A stretch of DNA of 49,117 nucleotides from Gammaproteobacteria bacterium UBA3067 (GTDB lineage: Bacteria > Pseudomonadota > Gammaproteobacteria > Pseudomonadales > UBA3067). Made by a program: the position numbers and the translations under genes. Below are positions 34,995-42,130 of this stretch, in pieces (the first letter of the stretch is position 1; every line of letters begins with the position of its first letter). The notes beneath the pieces were generated by a model. That model saw only the letters and a list, made by a program, of their open reading frames with translations, ran no database searches and was not told the DNA's origin. The stretch covers positions 1 to 49,117 of the forward strand of contig DFBZ01000070.1 in the NCBI GenBank assembly GCA_002366835.1, given 5' to 3'.

Positions 34995-36896
34995 GTGCAT
35001 AAGTTTAAGTGGTATCTAAAACGTTTGAGCGTTATGCAGCCGCAAGAAATCTGGTTCAGGGTGGCTGAGGCAGCATGGATGAAGTGGCTATATCTTAGTT
35101 ATTTCTTGGGTGCTTATGGTAAACGATATGATAGTTTGGATAGCACTGACTTTGAATTTTGCACAGCTACTGAGGTACAGCTTCCGAAATTGCCCTTTCA
35201 CTATGAGCCAAAAGAAGAGGCGATTAGAAATATCCTCTCGGGGAGTACGGCGGCACTTGGTTTTGAGTGGGCTTGGGCAGGTCGCGATGCGGATTGGCAT
35301 TATTCTCCAGATACAGGGCAACCTTGGCCGAAGTTATTTTTTGACAAGATTGATTACCGCCAAGGAAACCCCTTTGGTGATGTGAGAGTGGCTTGGGAGC
35401 CATCTCGGCTCCAGCACTTCATTGAGTTGGCATTAATTGCACAAAATAAACCACTTTATCGCGACGAAGCGATCAAGTTACTTACTCAGCAGCTCGAATC
35501 CTGGGTTCGGGCTAACCCAGTTGGTTGTGGGATACATTATATTTCTGTGATGGAGTGTGGCCTGAGGTTGATGGCTGTTTGTTATGCGCTGGACATAGCG
35601 AGGCCTTATCTTGAGAAAAATTCTGCTGTTTGGTGTGCCGTGGCAGCTATCGTTTCAAGCCATGCGGATCTTATTCGCCAACGTTTATCGTTACACTCTT
35701 CTGCTGGAAACCATACTGTAGCAGAGTGTGCTGGTTTGGTTTATGCGGGCTTACTTTTTCCTGAAATAAATGACGCTGATGATTGGCTTGCAACGGGGGT
35801 GTCAATTCTAAGCCAGGAAGCTGAGCGCCAGGTGCTTTCTGATGGAGGGGGTGTTGAACGTTCACCTTGGTATCATCTTTTCGTGCTTGACCTGTTAGGG
35901 CTTGTGGTCGAGTTGCTTAGGTTTAAAGGTCAAGCTGTTCCCAGTGAGATTACAGGTGCCTTAGTGCGTGGACGGCGGTTTATCGGGGTTTTGGCTAAAA
36001 CTCCAACTGACTTACCAAGGCTGGGGGATGCTGATGATGGTTATGCACTTTCTCCATACCTCAGGCTCTCTTGGGATGTTTCGGCCGAGCGGAAGCAGGT
36101 GGAAACCTTTACTGACTATGGTTTGACCCGTGTGGCAGTGGGGGGAAATGGTGGGGGTCAGTTATTGCTTGATCATGGGGCACTTGGCATGGCGCCTTCT
36201 TATGGTCATGGGCACGCGGACGCTCTCTCATTAGTTTTGAACGTTGGTGAGCGAGAATTACTGATTGATACAGGTACTTTCAGCTATACAGGAGAGCCTG
36301 AGTGGCGTAGTTATTTCAGAAGTACGAGTGCTCATAATACGGTTTGTGTTGATGAGCTCGATCAGGCGCAGCAGAGCACGCCGTTTCAGTGGTCCAGGCC
36401 CTATACCTCTGAGCTCGTCGGGTCTCATGTGACGAATAAAGGGGTCGTTTATCTGAAAATGTTTCATGACGGCTATAAAGAACTAGGCGTGACGCATGTG
36501 CGCTATGTGGTGGTTATACCAGATAAGTTAGTGATTGTGCGCGACCTGCTAGAAGGAAAGGGGCAGCATAAACTTGATCTCTACTGGCATTTGGCGGTGA
36601 ACCCTGTGGTTGATGGTGATGCATTACATTTTTACGGTAATGATCAAGCAGCCTCGATGAGGCTGTGGGGCGGAGATTTCTCATTGCATCGAGGCGAGCT
36701 GAACCCGGCTTGCGGCTGGGGGTCAATGTGTTATGGGGTTCGTGAGCCTGTCACAACGATTAAGAAGAGTTATTGCGGGGGTTTGCCCTATAGTTTTGTT
36801 ACCTCAATTGAGCTAACTGATGAATGTTTTGATGAGCGGGTTCTTAAAGAGCACCTGGATATAGCCCAATCCTGGAATTTTGAGCGTCCTGGCTAA
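34995..36896 (+). CDS. Heparinase II/III-family polysaccharide lyase
   Basis: A 633-residue protein with the two-part architecture of alginate/heparinoid lyases: an alpha/alpha toroid N-terminal domain (about 1-375) and a beta-sandwich C-terminal domain. Active-site-like motifs are 'HSSAGNH' (234-240), 'DGGGVERSPWYH' (283-294), 'GDADDG' (344-349) and 'GHGHADALS' (404-412), then 'DTGTFSYTG' and 'STSAHNTV'. Such enzymes occur in exosortase and capsule loci and probably cleave the polymer by beta-elimination for length control or release. The start is GTG 34995; its start 'KWYLKRLSVMQPQEIWFRV' is typical for the family. No clear signal peptide, which is also usual for these locus-encoded members. 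Confidence 0.88.
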   Translation: MHKFKWYLKRLSVMQPQEIWFRVAEAAWMKWLYLSYFLGAYGKRYDSLDSTDFEFCTATEVQLPKLPFHYEPKEEAIRNILSGSTAALGFEWAWAGRDADWHYSPDTGQPWPKLFFDKIDYRQGNPFGDVRVAWEPSRLQHFIELALIAQNKPLYRDEAIKLLTQQLESWVRANPVGCGIHYISVMECGLRLMAVCYALDIARPYLEKNSAVWCAVAAIVSSHADLIRQRLSLHSSAGNHTVAECAGLVYAGLLFPEINDADDWLATGVSILSQEAERQVLSDGGGVERSPWYHLFVLDLLGLVVELLRFKGQAVPSEITGALVRGRRFIGVLAKTPTDLPRLGDADDGYALSPYLRLSWDVSAERKQVETFTDYGLTRVAVGGNGGGQLLLDHGALGMAPSYGHGHADALSLVLNVGERELLIDTGTFSYTGEPEWRSYFRSTSAHNTVCVDELDQAQQSTPFQWSRPYTSELVGSHVTNKGVVYLKMFHDGYKELGVTHVRYVVVIPDKLVIVRDLLEGKGQHKLDLYWHLAVNPVVDGDALHFYGNDQAASMRLWGGDFSLHRGELNPACGWGSMCYGVREPVTTIKKSYCGGLPYSFVTSIELTDECFDERVLKEHLDIAQSWNFERPG

Positions 36897-37193
36897 TTCA
36901 GCTTTTGGGGAATCATGGCAGTAAGTGTTCTTTAGTTTTTTTTGTGGCCACAGGCCAGATATGGATGAGCAAGATATAGGTTCTGGGGCTGCTGGCCTAA
37001 CAGGTTGTTGAGATGCGCTGACTAGAGTCAGGCGCAAGGAAAGCCAAGCGAAAAAATCGAGTTTACACCTATAGATGGGTAGCGCCTTCCTCGTGAAAGG
37101 CTTTGGGTGATTTGAATATGATCTTGCCGAAAACAGGCGCCTTAGATGGCCAAGTAAATAGAGTTTCAACAAGCTATGGGGGTTGTAAATAAA
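36897..37193. other. Hairpin-rich spacer of about 300 bases
   Basis: No gene seen. It contains AGGCCAG/CTGGCCT pairing over about 30 bases (near 36951-37000), a tight GCG-CTGAC/GTCAG-CGC hairpin near 37015-37036, and the A-rich 'gcgaaaaaatcgagtttac' stretch. The hairpin-plus-A-rich pattern looks like a dispersed intergenic repeat of marine gammaproteobacteria, though I cannot confirm copies elsewhere. Confidence 0.4.
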
Positions 37194-37937
37194 ATGAGAA
37201 ATGGCAGAGTTATTGTTGCAGGAAGTCCTATCGACAATGTGGGTATGGATGGTGCGGTACGTTATGCTGAGACGATGATTGAGGAAGGTCAACAATGCAC
37301 CATACTTGCCGTTAACCCGGAGAAGGTGATTGCTGCGCGCGAGACCCCTGAGCTTCACGCCTGTTTGAATTCAGCAGGTTTGCTTATCGCCGATGGTATT
37401 GGAATGATCTTGGCTGCCCGTCTTCATGGCCTTAATTTTAAGGAGCGCGTGCCTGGCTCTGAGCTTATGCCCAGGTTATGTGAAATGGCGGCTGAGAATG
37501 GCCACAGTGTGTTTCTTTATGGTGCAAAAGAAGGTGTTAACAAGCAGGCCGCAGAAAAGCTAGCGCAGCAGTACCCAGGCTTAGTTATTGCGGGTCGCCA
37601 GGATGGTTATGTGGCTAAAGAAGGTATGTCAGCTCTAGTTGATAAAATAAATGCCTCTGGGGCAAAATTGTTATTTGTTGCCTTAGGTAGCCCTCGGCAG
37701 GAATACTGGATCACTGAACATAAGTCAGAACTCAGCCCTTTGGTTATTCAAGGTGTTGGTGGAACATTCGATGTTATTTCGGGCAGTGTAAAGCGGGCAC
37801 CTAAATTATGGAGAGCTATACATTTAGAGTGGTTATATAGGTTGTTATCCCAACCTCAAAGGTTTTTGCGACAAACTCGATTGCCTGCATTTGTTTGGTT
37901 AGTATTATGTGACCGTATGGGTCTTGTTAAGATATAA
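37194..37937 (+). CDS. WecG/TagA/CpsF-family glycosyltransferase (GT26)
   Basis: A 247-residue GT26 enzyme. 'VAGSPIDNVGMDGAV' at the N-terminus, 'NPEKVIAARETPEL', 'ADGIGMILAARL' (with the conserved Asp), 'FLYGAKEGV' and 'VALGSPRQEYWI' followed by 'GVGGTFDVISGSVKRAP' are the diagnostic blocks. It would add the second sugar, commonly a ManNAcA- or ManNAc-type residue, to an undecaprenyl-diphosphate-linked first sugar, which suits the WecA-like enzyme encoded 3 kb downstream. I favour ATG 37194, downstream of GGGGGT; ATG 37176 is an alternative adding six residues. A MITE-like element begins nine bases after its stop. Confidence 0.92.
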   Translation: MRNGRVIVAGSPIDNVGMDGAVRYAETMIEEGQQCTILAVNPEKVIAARETPELHACLNSAGLLIADGIGMILAARLHGLNFKERVPGSELMPRLCEMAAENGHSVFLYGAKEGVNKQAAEKLAQQYPGLVIAGRQDGYVAKEGMSALVDKINASGAKLLFVALGSPRQEYWITEHKSELSPLVIQGVGGTFDVISGSVKRAPKLWRAIHLEWLYRLLSQPQRFLRQTRLPAFVWLVLCDRMGLVKI

Positions 37938-37945
37938 AGACTCTA

Positions 37946-38133
37946 GGGCATCTCTAAAAATTACCTTTTTACCCGATAGCGGCGTCAGCTCCGCACGCAA
38001 CTATTCATGTAACCCTTGCATACTCGGCTTTGGCTTCCTGCGTTGCTCTACCTCCTCCATTCATGGAGTCGTGCGGGTTTCCGTGCGGCGCTTCCTTGCT
38101 CTCGAATAAAATTTCTAATTTTTAGAGGCGCCC
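37946..38133. mobile_element. 188-bp MITE-like element with 18-bp terminal inverted repeats
   Basis: The left end GGGCATCTCTAAAAATTA (37946-37963) matches the reverse complement of the right end (38116-38133), GGGCGCCTCTAAAAATTA, at 16 of 18 positions. Both ends are flanked by TCTA (37942-37945 and 38134-38137), which looks like a target-site duplication. The interior is richer in G+C than its surroundings, contains the palindrome CTCCATTCATGGAG and has no transposase. This is a non-autonomous insertion, probably mobilised by an IS with matching ends elsewhere in the genome. It separates the GT26 gene from xrtD. Confidence 0.75.
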
Positions 38134-38318
38134 TCTATAAAGCCAGTCTAACAAAAAATATATTTTAGCTGTTGTGGTGGCCGCCGCCAAGCATGAAAGT
38201 TTTCAGAGTAACTATTTAGTGCTGGAATCTATAGCCTTGGGTGGAAAAATAGTAAATTGCTGAAATTCTATTAATGTGTCCATCTATGGCGTCGCTTAAG
38301 GCGCCCACTTCAGGTAAA

Positions 38319-38332
38319 ATTGTGCGCACAAT
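38319..38332. promoter_or_regulatory. Perfect 14-base palindrome, possible operator
   Basis: ATTGTGCGCACAAT is fully palindromic. This form suits a dimeric helix-turn-helix regulator of MarR or TetR type. It lies about 250 bases upstream of xrtD; no regulator gene is in the island. Confidence 0.4.
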
Positions 38333-38456
38333 AACCAATGCGTTTCATGGGGCAGGCTCTGCTCACTTATATGTGTAGACTTCAATCTTTCGACTGGTTT
38401 TGCTTTGTACCTGACTCTGGCCCGCGAGGTTCAATAGTCTGCTAGGCCCAGCTTAT

Positions 38457-38488
38457 AAAAAACCACATCTATTTGAAGTGAGGTTTTT
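38457..38488. terminator. Bidirectional terminator-like hairpin upstream of xrtD
   Basis: AAAAACCAC (in 38457-38466) pairs with GTG-A-GGTTTTT (38478-38488) with one bulged base and an 11-base loop. Runs of A and T at the two sides would allow termination from either direction. It overlaps a candidate -35 element. Confidence 0.45.
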
Positions 38489-38580
38489 GCTTGGTATAAG
38501 CGTGATATTCATATAGAACAAATAATAGTTGGCACTTCCATGTTTCGATTCTTTTTAGTTTGCGTGGAGTTAAATATTTC

Positions 38581-40173
38581 ATGAAAAACTCCCCTCATAT
38601 GGCGCCGCCTTTAGCATGGCGGAATTCATTTAAGGTTGCTGCTGTAGCAATGTGTGCCTGCCTGGCTGGGCTGCTGTATTTGTTTTGGGATGGTGTCGAG
38701 TATACTTTGGAGTACTGGGGGCGTGAGCAATACAGTCACGGCCCAATGATCCCTATCGTGGCTATCTTTCTATTTTTTCAGCGCGTTCCTAGGTTGGAGT
38801 CCTTGCCAGTGTCTGGGCGTTGGTCGGGCTGTGTGTTAGTGCTTTTGGGCTTGGCAGGTTGGGTGTTGGGCGAGCTGAGTTCTATCTATACAATCTTGCA
38901 GTATTCATTTTTATTGATTTTTTACGGGCTGGTGATTGCCGTTCTAGGCTGGCCACGTAGCAAGTGCGTGTGGGCAGCGTTGGCATATTTACTCTTTATG
39001 ATTCCTCTGCCCAGCTTTCTCTATGCTAATTTATCGCAACAAATGCAATTGTTATCGTCCAGCTTGGGTGTGGCGGTGATTCGTTGGTTCGATATTAGTG
39101 TTTTTCTTGAAGGCAACGTGATTGACTTGGGTGTCTACAAGCTGCAGGTGGTTGAAGCTTGCAGTGGACTAAATTATTTGTTCCCGCTGATGAGTTTTGG
39201 TTTTTTGCTGGCTTACCTGTTTCGTGGGCCGGCCTGGCAACGCTGTTTTGTTTTTGTTTCGACTGTGCCAATTACAGTTTTAATGAACAGTTTGCGCATT
39301 GGTGTTATTGGTGTTCTGGTGGAGCACTTTGGTATTGAGATGGCGGAAGGTTTTCTGCATGCTTTTGAAGGCTGGATTATCTTTATAGTTTGCGTGGCAT
39401 TTTTACTGTTAGAAATTAAGCTGTTCACGTTGTCTTCAAAAACAGGGGGTAGTCTGCTTGATGCCCTGGATATATATTGGCCAAGCAGTGATGTGATCAA
39501 AAAATCCGGTAGGGGTGTGGTATCCGCAAGCTCCCCGTTAGTGGTGAGTATGGTGCTGCTGTTGGTCTTCATTCCTGTGTCGGTTTCGCTAAAAAACCGT
39601 ACAGAAGTTATTCAGCTGCGTAATGAGTTTGCTTCTTTCCCTTTGTTTTATAAAGATTGGTTAGGACGACAGGGTAGTATCGATGCAAATATATTGCTTG
39701 GTCTTAAACTCTCTGACCACTTTATTGCCGATTATCATGCGGTTAACAATGGCAGCTCTCCGATTAATCTATATGTCGCTTTCTATGCGTCGCAACGTAA
39801 AGGCGCCTCGGTTCACTCGCCCCGTTCTTGTATTCCGGGGGGGGGGTGGGAAGTTCAAAGTATAGAGCAGCAGAGTTTGGAAACCCCAGGGTTAGCAGAA
39901 GAATTTATTGTCAATAGAGTGCTGATTCAAAAGGGTGACTCTAGGCAGTTAGTTTACTACTGGTTTCAACAGCGGGGGCGCATTATTACTAATGAGTATC
40001 TTGCTAAATGGTTTATTTTTTGGGATGCACTGACAAAAAATAGAACTGACGGAGCATTAGTCCGAGTTACTATACCGGTTACTGAAGCTGATGGCTTAAT
40101 AGGGGCGGAAGCGAGCTTGCAGAAATTTATTGCTGATTTTTATCCTCTGGTTAGTGAATATATTCCTGATTAA
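38581..40173 (+). CDS. xrtD: Exosortase XrtD (exosortase fused to EpsI domain), VPLPA-CTERM specific
   Basis: XrtD is an inner-membrane transpeptidase-like protease that should cleave VPLPA-CTERM proteins. From ATG 38581 (530 residues) the first 280 residues hold about eight membrane helices with the exosortase triad: Cys194 in 'VEACSGLNYLF', Arg239 in 'NSLRIGVIG' and His260 in 'GFLHAFEG'. After a linker and another helix (about 318-336) comes an EpsI/DUF3485 domain with 'VAFYASQRKGASVHSPRSC' and 'IPGGGWEV' (His412, Cys417). This fusion and the two VPLPA-type substrates in the window support XrtD rather than XrtA. A run of ten G encodes the GGG of 'PGGGW'. A TTG at 38560 is a less likely start. 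Confidence 0.9.
   Translation: MKNSPHMAPPLAWRNSFKVAAVAMCACLAGLLYLFWDGVEYTLEYWGREQYSHGPMIPIVAIFLFFQRVPRLESLPVSGRWSGCVLVLLGLAGWVLGELSSIYTILQYSFLLIFYGLVIAVLGWPRSKCVWAALAYLLFMIPLPSFLYANLSQQMQLLSSSLGVAVIRWFDISVFLEGNVIDLGVYKLQVVEACSGLNYLFPLMSFGFLLAYLFRGPAWQRCFVFVSTVPITVLMNSLRIGVIGVLVEHFGIEMAEGFLHAFEGWIIFIVCVAFLLLEIKLFTLSSKTGGSLLDALDIYWPSSDVIKKSGRGVVSASSPLVVSMVLLLVFIPVSVSLKNRTEVIQLRNEFASFPLFYKDWLGRQGSIDANILLGLKLSDHFIADYHAVNNGSSPINLYVAFYASQRKGASVHSPRSCIPGGGWEVQSIEQQSLETPGLAEEFIVNRVLIQKGDSRQLVYYWFQQRGRIITNEYLAKWFIFWDALTKNRTDGALVRVTIPVTEADGLIGAEASLQKFIADFYPLVSEYIPD
39837..39846 (+). repeat. Poly-G tract (G10) inside the EpsI domain of xrtD
   Basis: Ten consecutive G residues cover the end of the Pro codon and three Gly codons (residues 420-422) of the conserved PGGGW motif. 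Slippage by one base would truncate or shift the last 108 residues and leave the exosortase half intact. Confidence 0.92.
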
Positions 40174-40231
40174 TTGTTTGGTCAGTATTTTTCAAAAGGT
40201 GAAAACTTTAATGCGTTCAGTTAGGAAAAAG

Positions 40232-40260
40232 TTGACGGGGCGGATTACAAAATCAATAAT
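40232..40260 (+). promoter_or_regulatory. Strong sigma-70-type promoter before the glycan-priming gene
   Basis: TTGACG (40232-40237) and AATAAT (40255-40260) match five of six bases of each consensus box with an optimal 17-base spacer. Transcription would start near 40267, giving a leader of about 135 bases before ATG 40403. The downstream priming enzyme and PrsT gene may therefore form a separate transcript from xrtD. Confidence 0.6.
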
Positions 40261-40402
40261 CGCCCACACTGGAAATTAGGAGTTACAGTTGCAGTGACCG
40301 ATCGCTCAATTTCAAGAGAGGCGGCCTGATAAATATCGCACTTCAAGGTTGAACTCACGAAATTATGATTGTTATGGAGCCGCGAAGACGGCAAGGTTTT
40401 CC

Positions 40403-42040
40403 ATGGAATTGATTTTAACTTTTTCTACAGCGTTTCTACTCGCGATAGCTTTGACCCCGCTCACAATCAGGTATGCTGGTGGTTTAGGCTTGGTTGATAT
40501 GCCGGGTGATGAGCGAAAAATTCATACCCAACCTATTCCTCGGGTGGGTGGCATCGGCATTGTTCTTAGTGCATTAATTGCCACTAGTTATTGGATTACA
40601 CCTGAGGGAGGGCTTTGGTCTGAGCTTTGGGGTCTGTGTTTGGGCAGCATTATTATTGTTGTCTTCGGTTTTGTTGATGACCGCTCTGACCTTAATTACA
40701 AGCTTAAGTTTCTTGGTCAGATCCTGGCAATTTTACCACTTTTGTTTAGTGGTGTTTTTTTTGAGACTGTCCCGCTTTTAGATTTATCCCCTGCCCCCCT
40801 GTGGATTTCTCTCCCGCTGACTTTTTTCTTTATGCTGGGTGTTATTAATGCGGTTAACCTTACTGATGGTCTTGATGGCTTAGCCGCCGGGACGATGGTA
40901 TTAAGTTTGGCTTTGATAGTGCTTTTTTCCGCGTTATCTGGCCAGCATAATACGGCCTTGGTTTCCATTAGCATTATTGGTGGCTTGCTCGGTTTTTTGC
41001 GGTTTAATACGCACCCCGCTAGAGTTTTTATGGGCGATACGGGCAGTCAGTTCCTAGGCTTTATTGTTGCAGCCCTGGCCATAAAAGCAACGCAGCATGA
41101 TGCAATTGCTATAAGTCGTATACTTCCATTACTACTGGTTGGCTTGCCAGTGATGGATACCCTAATGGTGATTTCTATACGCTTATACCAGGGTAACCCG
41201 CCTTTTCATGCGGACAAAAACCATACGCACCATCAATTAATGGCATTGGGTTTTCGTCATTACGAAGCTGTGGCGACAATATATTTATTACAGGCTGCCT
41301 TATTAGCAGCGGCTTGGGTTTTTCGTTACGAAAACGATAATGTTTTGCTAGGGGCTTATCTTTTATTTTGTGGTGTATTTCTTGGTGCTATCTGGTTGGG
41401 CAAGATAACGCATTGGCGTTTGCATGCTGACCAGGCTTCAGTAGGTTACGAAAGGCGCAATCAGTTCATGCGCCGTAATGACTGGCTCTACTTGCACTCG
41501 TCACGCGTGGTTGAGGCAATGCTCGGGTTTTTTTTTATCAGTGTTGCTTTTTTTGTAGAGGTGACGGAGCCGGTATATACAGATATAGCGCGAGTGCTGG
41601 TCGTTGTGTTCAGTGTGTTGTGGGGTCTTCAGCTCCTTAATTTACTTCCCTCTAGAGTGGTGACTCGGATGCTGGTTTATAGTGCCGGTATTGTGTTGCT
41701 CTATACCCAGCTAATTGATATGACTATTCACCCCGTATCTAATATGTTGATTGATACATACCTTGCTGTAACGTTCGTGGTTTTATTGTTGGCTTTACTT
41801 ACAACGCGTAGAGAAGTATTTCGCTTTGATACGCAGGACCTTCTAGTAGTGTTGTTCGTTTTGCTTGTGCCCTTGTTGCCCTTGGGGGGCTTTACTGATA
41901 TTGCACTGGGCAGGTTGGCCTTACGTTTTGCCGTGCTTCTATATTGCTGTGAGTTTTTACTTGGTAAGCAGGTGCAAGATTATCGTTTATTGAACATGGC
42001 GATAGTTGCCAGTATGGCATTGCTTGCAGGGGTGGTTTAG
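40403..42040 (+). CDS. WecA/MraY-family phospho-sugar transferase with C-terminal membrane extension
   Basis: A 545-residue polyprenyl-phosphate N-acetylhexosamine-1-phosphate transferase, the probable priming enzyme of the polysaccharide. Motifs: 'GFVDDRSDL' (Asp92-Asp93), 'NAVNLTDGLDGLAAG' (Asp155, Asp158), 'RVFMGDTGSQFLGF' (Asp212) and 'HADKNHTHHQL' (269-279). 'HADKNHTHH' resembles the WecA-type sugar-specificity loop. After the usual catalytic part ends near residue 340, an extra 200 residues with about six hydrophobic helices follow, absent from standard WecA. ATG 40403 is preceded by AAGG; a TTG at 40349 would add 18 residues and seems unlikely. Confidence 0.9.
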   Translation: MELILTFSTAFLLAIALTPLTIRYAGGLGLVDMPGDERKIHTQPIPRVGGIGIVLSALIATSYWITPEGGLWSELWGLCLGSIIIVVFGFVDDRSDLNYKLKFLGQILAILPLLFSGVFFETVPLLDLSPAPLWISLPLTFFFMLGVINAVNLTDGLDGLAAGTMVLSLALIVLFSALSGQHNTALVSISIIGGLLGFLRFNTHPARVFMGDTGSQFLGFIVAALAIKATQHDAIAISRILPLLLVGLPVMDTLMVISIRLYQGNPPFHADKNHTHHQLMALGFRHYEAVATIYLLQAALLAAAWVFRYENDNVLLGAYLLFCGVFLGAIWLGKITHWRLHADQASVGYERRNQFMRRNDWLYLHSSRVVEAMLGFFFISVAFFVEVTEPVYTDIARVLVVVFSVLWGLQLLNLLPSRVVTRMLVYSAGIVLLYTQLIDMTIHPVSNMLIDTYLAVTFVVLLLALLTTRREVFRFDTQDLLVVLFVLLVPLLPLGGFTDIALGRLALRFAVLLYCCEFLLGKQVQDYRLLNMAIVASMALLAGVV

Positions 42041-42130
42041 AGCGCCATATAAATTCTGATTTATTTGATCAGGTGACTTGAATCTATTTTTTGCTGGCTG
42101 GTTTGAATAAATACAATGACTGGAGAGAGA

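Larger units (their letters stand above)
38134..38580. other. Regulatory spacer upstream of xrtD
   Basis: 447 bases without a recognisable gene. It carries a 14-base perfect palindrome at 38319-38332, a terminator-like A-run/T-run hairpin at 38457-38488, a possible promoter TTGAAG(38473)-16-TATAAG(38495), and GGAG at 38566-38569 upstream of ATG 38581. It probably insulates xrtD from the upstream sugar genes and gives it separate control. Confidence 0.5.

Noticed and set aside
36813..37358. 181-codon minus-strand frame across the lyase-GT26 spacer
   Set aside because: It runs antisense to two clear genes at both ends and the translation has no domain-like pattern.
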